From Aquimarina spinulae (lineage in GTDB: Bacteria; Bacteroidota; Bacteroidia; Flavobacteriales; Flavobacteriaceae), in assembly GCF_943373825.1 (NCBI RefSeq), contig NZ_CALSBP010000002.1, positions 2,097,501 through 2,161,500 of the forward strand: 64,000 bases of DNA. The letters run 5' to 3'. The notes under the pieces were generated by a model that saw only the letters and a list, made by a program, of their open reading frames with translations, was not told where the DNA came from and made no database searches. Shown here piece by piece: positions 33,651 to 42,415 of the stretch. How positions within the stretch are numbered: the first letter of the stretch is position 1; each line of letters begins with the position of its first letter. Position numbers and translations under genes: made by a program.

Positions 33651-34732
33651 TATTCGGGTTTATAAATCCAGGTATCTTTGGTAATTCCTGATAAGATTTC
33701 TACAGTATCCATACTCTGAAGCCCAATAACAATTTCTACTGTTCCTTTTTCAGTTTTCACCTTAGTACCATCAATCAGATATTCTTTTGGTATTGTTAGC
33801 ACTTCTTTTTTCTGAGCTATGATAATATTTGCCTCTCCAGATAACCCAGGGTATAATACCTCTGGACTTTTATCAAAAAGAGCTTCAACCATAAAGGTCT
33901 GATTACGCCCATCTTTTTTAGGGTATATTTTACTCACTTTTGCAGTAAATACCTCTCCATTATATGCATCCAGAGTTATTATAGCTTTCTGGTTTTTTTT
34001 AATTTTCACAATATCCACTTCATCAACGAGCATCTCGACAACAAAAACAGTAGCACTACCCACTGCTGCTATGGGTTCTATAGTATTTATAATCTCTCCA
34101 AGATTCTTATATAGACCATATACCTTACCATTAATCTTGCTACTAATAGTAAAATCTTTGGTGGTTATTACCGACGTTTTATAATTGTTTTTTGCTTGTT
34201 GTAACCGGGTCTTGAGTTCTTCTCGGGTTCTATCGTACTTGTTTTTTAACAGGCTCAAAGAATTTGTAGAAAGTTCATAGGCAAGTTTTTTAGTATCATA
34301 CTCTATTTTAGAACCTATCTGTTGACTCCACAGGTTTTTCTGACGACAATAATTTATAGAATCATTAGTCATTTTAAGAGTTGCCGATTTAATTTCTTCT
34401 TCTATACTACTTAGAATTGCGGCATTACCATTATAGTTTTTTTGAGCAAGTTCAAACGACAACTTAGCATTTTCTGTATTTAACTTAGGGTTACTGTTTA
34501 TAATCTGAAGTAATGGAGTTCCTTTTTTAACCTCATCTCCTTCTTCTACAAGGTTTTTATCCAAAATACCATGTACCGAAGCATACACTTGATACAAGCT
34601 ATCTGGCTGGATCGTAACCGATGAGTATACCAATTCTGTAATGCCTGTTACCGCAGGAAGAATTTTTTCTTCTTTATCTGCACAGGATATAAGAACAGTA
34701 GTAAAAAACATCCATAATACATGTTTAGACAT
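33650..34732 (-). CDS. HlyD/MacA-type periplasmic adaptor lipoprotein (DevB-like)
   Basis: 360 residues. Lipoprotein signal FFTTVLISC (Cys 17) followed by ADKEEK. A lipoyl-like half (YASVHGILDKNLVEEGDEVKKGTPLLQI), a coiled-coil hairpin about 75-170, the second lipoyl half (TISSKINGKVYGLYKNLGEIIN) and beta-barrel segments (VEMLVDEVDIVKIKKNQKAIITLDAY, VLYPGLSGEANIII). This is the standard adaptor layout bridging an inner-membrane ABC pump to an outer-membrane channel. First gene of the four-gene minus-strand operon. Confidence 0.88.
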   Translation of the reverse strand: MSKHVLWMFFTTVLISCADKEEKILPAVTGITELVYSSVTIQPDSLYQVYASVHGILDKNLVEEGDEVKKGTPLLQIINSNPKLNTENAKLSFELAQKNYNGNAAILSSIEEEIKSATLKMTNDSINYCRQKNLWSQQIGSKIEYDTKKLAYELSTNSLSLLKNKYDRTREELKTRLQQAKNNYKTSVITTKDFTISSKINGKVYGLYKNLGEIINTIEPIAAVGSATVFVVEMLVDEVDIVKIKKNQKAIITLDAYNGEVFTAKVSKIYPKKDGRNQTFMVEALFDKSPEVLYPGLSGEANIIIAQKKEVLTIPKEYLIDGTKVKTEKGTVEIVIGLQSMDTVEILSGITKDTWIYKPE

Positions 34733-34934
34733 ATATACATATTTTTATCTAATTTCGTTGAAAAGACTGGTTTTCGGAATGATATTTGTCATATTTAAAA
34801 AAGATGATAGTCTTTATTTTAGCATAGAGATTAGATCAAAACACCAGCTCTAATGAAGCTCAGAAACTATGTGAATTTTATACTAATACAGAGTAGTATA
34901 GATCTAACAATTAAGAACCATAAAATATAAAAAA

Positions 34935-35238
34935 ATGCAAATCAATATTCAATTTGTGCAAATGCCAACTAGTGAAACTATGGAAGGTTATGTACATGAA
35001 AAACTAAATAAATTATTCAAAAAATATGACTGGATAATTAAATCAGATGTGTTTTTTTAAAAAAGAAAATGACCCAAAAGGAAAAGGTAAAATCTGTGAT
35101 GTAGAGTTAAGTTTACCAGGACCAAAACTATACGCTACATCTAATGAGAAAAATTTTGAATTTGCTTTTAAAGAAACGCTTAGTGATCTAGAAAGACAGC
35201 TCAAAAAACGAAAACAAGAAATGAAGCCATATATCTAG
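34935..35238 (+). CDS. Ribosome hibernation promoting factor family protein, interrupted by a +1 frameshift
   Basis: From ATG 34935 the frame reads MQINIQFVQMPTSETMEGYV... up to SDVFF and hits TAA at 35058-35060 inside a T7 run (35052-35058). Dropping one T continues without gap as FFKKENDPKGKGKICDVEL ... KKRKQEMKPYI to 35238, giving about 100 residues, the usual length of the short HPF/YfiA proteins of flavobacteria, with the family segments VFFKxENDPxGKGKICxxELSLPGP. So the gene is real and split in the data. Three readings are open: a one-base sequencing error, a recent null mutation, or a +1 shift at TTT TTT TAA. The protein would bind the ribosomal decoding centre in stationary phase. 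Confidence 0.85.
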
Positions 35239-35526
35239 GCGCTACATTTCTGAAATGAATCAAAAATTTAACAGTCTAAAGTTCAAAAACTGATATTTGT
35301 CATGTTTTATGAATCCTAAGAGAATTACTTTAGCTCATGGTTAACAAATGATTTCTTTAAATTTTTAGTTAAAAAGAAATGGGTTTTGTTGTAGAAATGT
35401 AACAAAGCCATAACAAAGAAATTAACTCTATTTCTAGGTGAATAGTCCATAAATTATATTTAGCAATAAATTAAATTGAACATTAGGAACTAGTATACCA
35501 ATTAATAAAATTAATTTCTTTGAAGA

Positions 35527-35554
35527 AAACAGGTAGGCGAATGCTTACCTGTTT
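35527..35554 (+). terminator. Orphan stem-loop in the 35239-35809 gap
   Basis: 9-bp perfect stem AAACAGGTA / TACCTGTTT with further pairing in the loop, followed by CTATTTTATT. It is 290 bp after the HPF gene and 255 bp before the protease gene, with no coding region between, so it may end a long HPF transcript or a small RNA. The rest of the gap is AT-rich without a supported gene. Confidence 0.55.
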
Positions 35555-35809
35555 CTATTTTATTAATATATTTAATCATTATTCTATTTACTGGTGTAGT
35601 ATTATCTACTAATTCTTCTAAGACATGAAATAACGTTATTTTAACAATAACAAAAGTTAATCTAAGTTATTTTTTTATACAAGACCTGCCGGTTCATAAC
35701 TGAAAAACAACACTTTACGCAACAAAACAACCCATTCGTGTAAGATCGTTTAATCCTTCAAAGTGTCGATTATATATTTAAGGATTATTAATTTTTTAAC
35801 ACAAACTTA

Positions 35810-36661
35810 ATGAAACTTAACAAGTTATTAGGCTTAATAGCCTTAGGGGTTGCGGTAACCATGTTTACCAGCTGTCAAACAGAAGATGAATCTGTAACTA
35901 CAGAAATTAATCAGGAGCCTTCTAAATCAGAAGCTTCTGCAGAAGTTTATCCTTTAAATGGGAATGAAAAAATTATAACAAAAGACTTTTTTGGTGTCAA
36001 AACAGAGTTTAAAAAAGTAGATGGTAATCTTATCCTTGGAGATATGATATTATCTCCCGAACAGGTAGACGAGACCAATGCTCTAGAAAAGGGAGTGATT
36101 CGAAGAAATAGGCATTGGCCTAAATCAGGAAGTTATTACTACATTCCTTATACTATTGACAGTAATTTACCAAATAAAAGTCGTGTAACTAATGCGATTA
36201 ATCATTGGGAAAGCAGAACAAAAATACGATTTGTTAGAAGAACAAACCAAAGAGCCTATATTCGTTTTAGATCAGGATCAGGATGCTCTTCTGCTATAGG
36301 AAGAACAGGTGGTCGCCAAAATATCACTTTAGGATCTAGTTGTACCACAGGAAATACTATTCATGAAATCGGACATGCAGTAGGAATGTATCATGAGCAA
36401 CAACATCCTAGTCGTAATAATTATGTTACTATTAATTTTGATAACATCCGAAGTGGGTATGCATCTAACTTTTATAGAAGATCTTCTTCTTCGGTTAGAA
36501 CCACAACATTTGATATTGGATCTATCATGATGTATGGTTCTTACTTTTTTAGTAAAAATGGGAGACCAACAATTGTAAGAAAAAATGGAAGTACTTTTAA
36601 TGTACAACGTCGTGCATTAAGTAGTAGAGATCTAAGTGTGATAAGACGATACTATAACTAA
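35810..36661 (+). CDS. Astacin-like (M12A) zinc metalloprotease lipoprotein
   Basis: 283 residues. Lipoprotein signal AVTMFTSC (Cys 22) followed by QTEDES. A propeptide-like region to about residue 100 precedes the catalytic domain, which begins at WPKSGSYYYIPYTID. Active site HEIGHAVGMYHE at 185-196 (zinc ligands His185, His189, His195; catalytic Glu186), and the Met-turn Tyr in SIMMYGSYFFS (Tyr242) that is the fifth ligand in astacins. It should be an exported, lipid-anchored endopeptidase, possibly surface exposed. Monocistronic, closed by a terminator at 36682-36712. Confidence 0.92.
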   Translation: MKLNKLLGLIALGVAVTMFTSCQTEDESVTTEINQEPSKSEASAEVYPLNGNEKIITKDFFGVKTEFKKVDGNLILGDMILSPEQVDETNALEKGVIRRNRHWPKSGSYYYIPYTIDSNLPNKSRVTNAINHWESRTKIRFVRRTNQRAYIRFRSGSGCSSAIGRTGGRQNITLGSSCTTGNTIHEIGHAVGMYHEQQHPSRNNYVTINFDNIRSGYASNFYRRSSSSVRTTTFDIGSIMMYGSYFFSKNGRPTIVRKNGSTFNVQRRALSSRDLSVIRRYYN

Positions 36662-36681
36662 AAAAATCATCAAATTTAGAA

Positions 36682-36712
36682 AAGGAGAGAAATATCAAAT
36701 ATTTCTCTCCTT
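36682..36712. terminator. Terminator after the astacin-like gene
   Basis: 14-bp perfect stem AAGGAGAGAAATAT with a 3-nt loop (CAA) and a following T-rich stretch. Confidence 0.88.
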
Positions 36713-36772
36713 ATTTTTAATATTCTATTTTTAAACCAATTTGATGTAGTATCCTTAAATAGATTCTGCTCT

Positions 36773-38083
36773 CTATACTACCCTGATCACAAAATAGTTT
36801 TTCTTACCACGTTGTAATAAAACAAATTGATCGTTGATCAAGTCATTATTTGATATCGAGTAAGTATCATTAACCTTTTCTTTGTTTACCGAAATAGAAT
36901 TTTCTTTCAGTGCTCTTCTAGCTTCTCCATTTGATTTAAGAAATCCTGTATGTTCTGCCAGGGCACCAATCATATCCATACCATTAGCTATCTTATCCTT
37001 TGTAATCTCGGCTTGCGGCACACCATCAAAAACATCTAAAAAAGTAGCTTCATCCAAACCTTTTAGATCTTCAGATGTAGATTTTCCGAAGAGAATTGCA
37101 GATGCTTTAATCGCATTATCAAGATCTTCCTGAGAATGCACAATAACAGTAACCTCATCTGCCAATTTTTTCTGTAAAACTCGTTGATGTGGAGCTTCTT
37201 TATGAGCAGCCACCAGGGTTTTTATTTCCTCTTCGGTTAAAAACGTAAAAATCTTAATGTATTTTTCGGCATCTTCATCACTGGTGTTTAACCAATATTG
37301 ATAGAATTTATAAGGCGATGTTCGTTTAGCATCAAGCCATACATTTCCGCCTTCAGACTTACCAAATTTAGACCCATCAGATTTTGTAATCAACGGACAG
37401 GTCAAGGCATATCCTTTTCCGCCGGCTATTCTTCTAATGAGTTCGGTTCCTGTAGTGATATTACCCCACTGATCGCTACCTCCCATTTGTAAAGTACATG
37501 CATGTGCTCTATACAAATGCAAAAAGTCATATCCCTGTACCAGTTGGTATGTAAATTCTGTAAATGACATCCCTTCTGATGATTCTGACGAAATTCGATT
37601 CTTAACAGAATCCTTGGCCATCATATAATTTACTGTAATATGCTTACCTACATCTCTAATAAACTCCAGAAATGAGAATTCTTTCATCCAATCGTAGTTA
37701 TTGACCAATACAGCTGCATTGGGAACATCACTTTCAAAATCCAAAAATCTGCTGAGTTGTGATTTTATAGCCTCCTGATTATGACGAAGTGTTTTTTCAT
37801 CCAGTAGATTACGCTCTGCCGATTTCCCCGAAGGATCACCGATCATACCTGTGGCACCACCAACCAATGCAAAAGGCTTATGCCCCGCTCTCTGATAATG
37901 CGCCAGTAACATAATAGGAACCAGGTTACCGATATGCAATGAATCTGCTGTAGGATCAAACCCTACATAGGCAGATCTCATTTGCTCCATGAGGTATTCG
38001 TCGGTCCCAGGCATGGCATCGTGCAACATTCCTCTCCAACGTAATTCTTCTATAAAATTTGTAGTCATTGTACTATAATTCAA
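36773..38083 (-). CDS. tyrS: Tyrosyl-tRNA synthetase
   Basis: 436 residues as drawn; the second Met (38068, [15 protein letters not shown]) is the more usual family start and would give 431. Class I signature HIGN in [14 protein letters not shown] (about 45-60), tyrosine-binding [13 protein letters not shown] and [10 protein letters not shown], and the KMSKS equivalent KFGKSEGG, followed by a C-terminal S4 RNA-binding domain (about 365-436). Charges tRNA-Tyr in the cytoplasm. Confidence 0.95.
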   Translation of the reverse strand: MNYSTMTTNFIEELRWRGMLHDAMPGTDEYLMEQMRSAYVGFDPTADSLHIGNLVPIMLLAHYQRAGHKPFALVGGATGMIGDPSGKSAERNLLDEKTLRHNQEAIKSQLSRFLDFESDVPNAAVLVNNYDWMKEFSFLEFIRDVGKHITVNYMMAKDSVKNRISSESSEGMSFTEFTYQLVQGYDFLHLYRAHACTLQMGGSDQWGNITTGTELIRRIAGGKGYALTCPLITKSDGSKFGKSEGGNVWLDAKRTSPYKFYQYWLNTSDEDAEKYIKIFTFLTEEEIKTLVAAHKEAPHQRVLQKKLADEVTVIVHSQEDLDNAIKASAILFGKSTSEDLKGLDEATFLDVFDGVPQAEITKDKIANGMDMIGALAEHTGFLKSNGEARRALKENSISVNKEKVNDTYSISNNDLINDQFVLLQRGKKNYFVIRVV

Positions 38084-38290
38084 TTAAGAGCGACAAAGAT
38101 AAAAATATGGATAATATGCAGCTATGAATATGGTAGAAATTGAATGGTATTGATTTATTGCCCTCACCAATTGTAAAATTTATTCCAACAGGTTTAGCAT
38201 AACATGTACTGTATATATCAAATCATATTTTCACCTCACAAACAACAAATAAAGTAACATTTTTGCGTTCTTTGTTATTAACATTACACA

Positions 38291-41200
38291 ATGTCATCTA
38301 TGAAAAAAATACGACCTATTTCTCTAGTTTCTTTAGCCTCTTTTGTCTTTTTTATAACATCAACATATACTACCTATGCACAGGTAGAAAAAGATACTGC
38401 ATTGGCAGCACAACACTATAGAAAAGCGGATTCTTTGTTAAGGAACAAAAAACGAGATAGCTCTATAATTTATTTTCAAAAAGCTTTACCTATATATGAG
38501 AAAAACAAACTCTGGGAAAAGGTAGCAAGTTGTTATAATAAAATCTCAGAAGGTTACAGGCGTACTCGTAAATTAGAAAAATCTTTACAAAACTCTAAAA
38601 ATGCTTTAGAAATAAGTAACAAGTATCTCACGAATGAGAATGAGCAAGAAGCTCGTGCTTATAGTAATATGGGTAAATATTATGAAAGTATTCCTGATTA
38701 TGACAAAGCATTATTACACCACCAAAAGGCATTAAATATCCAACAAAAAATATTTCCAGAACAACATATTGATATTGCAACATCTCATATTTATTTAGGT
38801 TTAATTTATTATTATACTTCTAATTACCAAAAGGCTCTGCAACATCTAAAAATTGCCTTAGCTATTAACATAAAAAAATTAGGTCCTTACCATCCAAAAA
38901 CAGGAAAAGCTTATAGTTATATTGGACTTGTATATATACATCTATCAAAACATGAAAAAGCTTTAAATTATTTAAAAAAAGATTTGGAAATAATTTTAAA
39001 AAAACCAAAAGAAAACGAATCTTCCTTAGGGCCTTCCTATTTGAACATAGGCATCTGTCATTATTACCTTATGAGATATGACAATGCCTTAAATTATTAT
39101 CAAAAAGTAGTTCCAATATTTACTACGAGAAATGATTTGTTTGGATTAGCTATGACATATAATAATATAGGTGTTGTTTATTATAAGAAAGGTGAAGATG
39201 ACAAAGCATTACAATATTATAAAAAAAGTATTGAAATAAACCTTAAAATCAATAATGGACTAAGTCACAAAAAAATTGCTGGCAATTATATGAATAGTGG
39301 CATCATTTTCAAAAATAAAAAGGATTACAAAAAGGCATTACTCTATTATAAAAAAGCTTTACCAATTTACAAAACCATATATGGAGAAAATAGTGATGAT
39401 ATGGGAAGTCTATATAGGAATATTGGAGAAGTTTATATGTATGAAAAAAAATATGAGCTCGCATTGACTTATTACGAAAAGGTTTTAAAAATAAGAAAAA
39501 AAATCTTTAATAAAGAGAATTTAAAAATTTCAGATATATATCTAAGTATTGCACAGCTGTATCTTGAAAAAGAAATACATACTAGTGCATTACAATATTC
39601 TAAAAAAAGTTTAACTATTTTACAAAATTTATATGGAAAAAACCACTTTCATACTATCCAATCCCAAAATCAAATTGCAACTATTCATAAAAGGCAACAG
39701 GTTTATAAAAAAGCTATTAACCATTTTGATAATGCTTTACTTGCTAATACCATAAATAAAGGTTCAAAAAAGCACGATAACACCTTCAACCCAAATCGTT
39801 ACTACGATTTGCATAAGTTATTGGAAACATTAAAAGGGAAAGCCAAAACACTGCAATTACAATACCTAGAAGATCAAGATTTAAAACATCTTGATCAGAG
39901 TATCGCTATTTATAAAAATATAGATATGATTATCGATCAAATTAGGCAATCCTACCAAAACTATCAGGATAAAGTAAACTTTGCCAAACAAGTAAAAGAG
40001 GTATCTCAAGACGCAATAGCAGCGCACTTATTATTATACGCTTCCAAAAAAAACGAACAATTGTTGGAGAAAGCTCTTTATTATGCTGAAAAAAGTAAGG
40101 CTAATACCTTAAAAGAATTACTTAATGATACTAATGCCAAAAATTTCGCAGGATTACCTTCAGAAATAATTGAAATGGGAAAAACGATTAAAACAGATAA
40201 AGCATTTTACCAATCTAAAATTACTGAAGAGCATTCAGAAAAAAATATAGACACAACAAAAATCACTCACTATGAAGACAGATTATTTGATATTAATAGG
40301 CGACAAGATTCATTAACCCAGGTCTTAGAAAAAAATTACCCCAAATACCATCAATTAAAGTATAAAAACGATATTGTAAGTGTATTAGATATCCAACAAC
40401 AACTGGATAACACAACTACGTTGTTAGAGTTTTTTACAGGAGATAGTATCACCTATGCTTTTACGATTTCTAAACATGATATTAGTGTACAAGAACTATC
40501 TACTCCAAAACTGACTGAGCAAATCGAGATATTTCATAAAAGTATTATTGCCAAAAATACAGGAGCATATAAACAACAAGCATATGCTTTGTATAATACA
40601 CTTATAGCACCGATTAAAGATAAATTGGTTGGGGATCAACTCATCATGATCCCTGATGGGCCACTATGGCATCTTAATTTTGATCTACTGTTAACTCAGA
40701 ATGACGATTCTAATAATCCAGCCCTCTTGTCTTATTTGCTTGCCGAATATGCCGTTACCTATGCCAATGCTGCAAACCTGTTGTTTAACACTTTTAAAAG
40801 TGATCCAGAAACTAAACCATTACAAGAATGCCTGGCATTTTCTTTTTCAGATAGCACTCAAACTACAGAGACGCGTACAATGAGTATGGCCACTCTAAGA
40901 GATGCTGGTGATGATCTACCAGGAACCCGTAAAGAGATCAAGGCCATTTCTGATATTATCGATGGGCAATACTATTTTGGATCACAAGCTATAGAAGCTA
41001 ATTTTAAGAGCAATGCAGGTCAATACAACATTCTACACCTTGCACTACATGGTGAAGTAGATAACGAACGCCCAGAGAATTCTAAACTCTATTTTACCAA
41101 GAGTAAAGACACCATAGAGGATAATCTACTCTATAGTCATGAGCTGTTTGCTTTGGATATCCCTGCAGAACTTACTGTACTTAGTGCCTGTAATACGGGT

Positions 41201-41578
41201 AGTGGTAAGATTGCCAAAGGAGAAGGGATTATGAGTTTGGGTACTGCTTTTCGGTATGCGGGAACCAAAAGTTTGTTACTCACCAGCTGGGAGGTATCGG
41301 ATCAAACCACACCAGAGTTAATGAAATATTTCTACACCAATCTTAAGGCAGGAATGCATAAAGGTAAAGCCTTACAGCAAGCTAAACTACAATACCTAAG
41401 CACTGCTAATATCAATCGTACAGATCCTTTTTATTGGGGAGGATTTTACCTGGTAGGAGATACTACTGCAATGCAGTTTAATAACAATACCCAACTGTAT
41501 TGGATTTTAGGATTGGGAGCTGTAGCAGCTATACTCTTGGTGGTGTTTTTGTATAGGAGGAGAATTAAGAAACAATAG
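38291..41578 (+). CDS. Secreted or membrane-anchored TPR-CHAT protein (caspase-like protease candidate)
   Basis: 1095 residues; a start at Met4 (38300) is equally possible. Signal peptide about 4-30 (SLVSLASFVFFITSTYTTYAQ). Residues about 40-480 are roughly eleven tetratricopeptide repeats (for example ALLHHQKALNIQQKIFPEQH, ALQYYKKSIEINLKI). A linker with helices follows, then a CHAT domain about 680-1060 with the His-Cys dyad of the caspase/separase clan: LHLALHGEVDNE (His920) and LTVLSACNTGSGKIAKGEG (Cys967), and the YAGTKSLLLTSWEVSD block. A C-terminal helix (1069-1089) with RRRIKKQ behind it anchors it, so the protease faces the periplasm. CHAT domains cleave partner proteins. Two peptide precursor genes follow within 180 bp. 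The frame stays open for 17 more codons after the TAG. Confidence 0.9.
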   Translation: MSSMKKIRPISLVSLASFVFFITSTYTTYAQVEKDTALAAQHYRKADSLLRNKKRDSSIIYFQKALPIYEKNKLWEKVASCYNKISEGYRRTRKLEKSLQNSKNALEISNKYLTNENEQEARAYSNMGKYYESIPDYDKALLHHQKALNIQQKIFPEQHIDIATSHIYLGLIYYYTSNYQKALQHLKIALAINIKKLGPYHPKTGKAYSYIGLVYIHLSKHEKALNYLKKDLEIILKKPKENESSLGPSYLNIGICHYYLMRYDNALNYYQKVVPIFTTRNDLFGLAMTYNNIGVVYYKKGEDDKALQYYKKSIEINLKINNGLSHKKIAGNYMNSGIIFKNKKDYKKALLYYKKALPIYKTIYGENSDDMGSLYRNIGEVYMYEKKYELALTYYEKVLKIRKKIFNKENLKISDIYLSIAQLYLEKEIHTSALQYSKKSLTILQNLYGKNHFHTIQSQNQIATIHKRQQVYKKAINHFDNALLANTINKGSKKHDNTFNPNRYYDLHKLLETLKGKAKTLQLQYLEDQDLKHLDQSIAIYKNIDMIIDQIRQSYQNYQDKVNFAKQVKEVSQDAIAAHLLLYASKKNEQLLEKALYYAEKSKANTLKELLNDTNAKNFAGLPSEIIEMGKTIKTDKAFYQSKITEEHSEKNIDTTKITHYEDRLFDINRRQDSLTQVLEKNYPKYHQLKYKNDIVSVLDIQQQLDNTTTLLEFFTGDSITYAFTISKHDISVQELSTPKLTEQIEIFHKSIIAKNTGAYKQQAYALYNTLIAPIKDKLVGDQLIMIPDGPLWHLNFDLLLTQNDDSNNPALLSYLLAEYAVTYANAANLLFNTFKSDPETKPLQECLAFSFSDSTQTTETRTMSMATLRDAGDDLPGTRKEIKAISDIIDGQYYFGSQAIEANFKSNAGQYNILHLALHGEVDNERPENSKLYFTKSKDTIEDNLLYSHELFALDIPAELTVLSACNTGSGKIAKGEGIMSLGTAFRYAGTKSLLLTSWEVSDQTTPELMKYFYTNLKAGMHKGKALQQAKLQYLSTANINRTDPFYWGGFYLVGDTTAMQFNNNTQLYWILGLGAVAAILLVVFLYRRRIKKQ

Positions 41579-41675
41579 ATCATTAAATCCATCGCCCTAA
41601 ATGATTTTTATAACGAAGTGAAAAAGAAGTAATCTACCCTCAATCTGATTACGACTATTCTAATTACACGTTTCT

Positions 41676-41825
41676 GGCTTTTCACTGAAAACAGGGGGAA
41701 TGCAGTCTTCAAATAATAATAATTTTCATTTCTATTAATTAAAAATCAATTTATATCATGAAAAAACAAGCAAGTAATTCAAAAAAATTGAATCTTAAAA
41801 AATTAGAAATCACAAAATTAAATGG
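41676..41825 (+). repeat. 150-bp perfect direct repeat, copy 1 (5' UTR and leader of peptide gene 1)
   Basis: Identical base for base to 42048-42197 (offset 372). Covers 82 bp before the ATG plus the first 68 bp of the coding region; similarity continues at a lower level to the GGAP codons. Confidence 0.93.
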
Positions 41826-41970
41826 CTTAAACACTATTTATGGAGGGGCACCGCACCATGGAAAAAGTGAAGGAAAAGCACCTACTACAGGTGGCGATCC
41901 TGAAGATTCATGTCAACATCAAGGCAGTGTTGCCGGCTGTAAATCTAGAACATTAACAACCATACCCTAA
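41758..41970 (+). CDS. RiPP-like precursor peptide 1 (class I lanthipeptide-type leader)
   Basis: 70 residues. A Lys/Asn/Leu-rich leader (MKKQASNSKKLNLKKLEITK...) ends at a double-glycine site, TIYGGAP (GG at 29-30). This matches the leader type found in the Bacteroidota natural-product precursors annotated as class I lanthipeptides. The 40-residue core is polar, with two Cys (DSCQHQ, AGCKSR), several Ser/Thr and His, and is unlike the core of the next gene although the leaders are identical. No LanB/LanC, radical SAM or peptidase-exporter gene is in the window; the only neighbour with a plausible processing role is the TPR-CHAT protein upstream. Expression and modification are unproven. Confidence 0.75.
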   Translation: MKKQASNSKKLNLKKLEITKLNGLNTIYGGAPHHGKSEGKAPTTGGDPEDSCQHQGSVAGCKSRTLTTIP

Positions 41971-42047
41971 TCTCCAATAATATTAGGTGAATTCCTGTTT
42001 TAACTAAACCACCTTGTACTTCTAGTGCATTGTGAGTACCAAAAACA

Positions 42048-42197
42048 GGCTTTTCACTGAAAACAGGGGGAATGCAGTCTTCAAATAATAATAATTTTCA
42101 TTTCTATTAATTAAAAATCAATTTATATCATGAAAAAACAAGCAAGTAATTCAAAAAAATTGAATCTTAAAAAATTAGAAATCACAAAATTAAATGG
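42048..42197 (+). repeat. 150-bp perfect direct repeat, copy 2 (5' UTR and leader of peptide gene 2)
   Basis: Second copy of the element at 41676-41825. The perfect non-coding part shows that promoter or UTR and leader were duplicated as a unit recently, or are kept identical by gene conversion. Confidence 0.93.
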
Positions 42198-42312
42198 TCT
42201 AAATACTATTTATGGAGGAGCACCAACTCTAGGAAAAAGTGATAATCAAACACCAACCACTACCGAAGAACCTGATCTTGCAACATGTAGATGTACTGAT
42301 TATTGCGATTAA
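42130..42312 (+). CDS. RiPP-like precursor peptide 2 (class I lanthipeptide-type leader)
   Basis: 60 residues. The leader is identical to that of peptide 1 through GG at 29-30 (TIYGGAP). The core is different: Thr-rich (NQTPTTTEEPD) followed by a Cys-dense end, ATCRCTDYCD, with three Cys in nine residues, suited to thioether or disulfide crosslinks. The pattern of constant leader and variable core is what precursor peptides show. It lies 159 bp after peptide 1 and is closed by a terminator at 42320-42356. Confidence 0.75.
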   Translation: MKKQASNSKKLNLKKLEITKLNGLNTIYGGAPTLGKSDNQTPTTTEEPDLATCRCTDYCD

Positions 42313-42319
42313 GAATATA

Positions 42320-42356
42320 AAAGACCTCAATAAATTTTTTAAATATTGGGGTCTTT
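42320..42356 (+). terminator. Terminator after the peptide genes
   Basis: Stem AAAGACCTCAATA / TATTGGGGTCTTT (one G-T pair) with AT-rich loop, 8 bp after the second peptide's stop codon. Confidence 0.8.
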
Positions 42357-42415
42357 ATTATTTAATCAAAAAATGTGCATTATTTGTTTACTTTAGTATC
42401 GTAGAATAATATACT

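Noticed and set aside
35052..35064. Programmed -1 frameshift at the T7-A6 run (resembles a viral slippery heptamer)
   Set aside because: The downstream frame is +1 relative to the upstream one; a -1 slip would enter the third frame and not restore the protein.
35047..35238. A separate 63-residue gene starting MCFFKKEND
   Set aside because: It is the second half of the hibernation factor; the preceding bases encode the missing N-terminal half in the neighbouring frame.
41676..42197. CRISPR-like or transposon-end repeat
   Set aside because: Only two copies, direct, 150 bp long and overlapping coding leaders; no inverted ends and no cas or transposase gene nearby.
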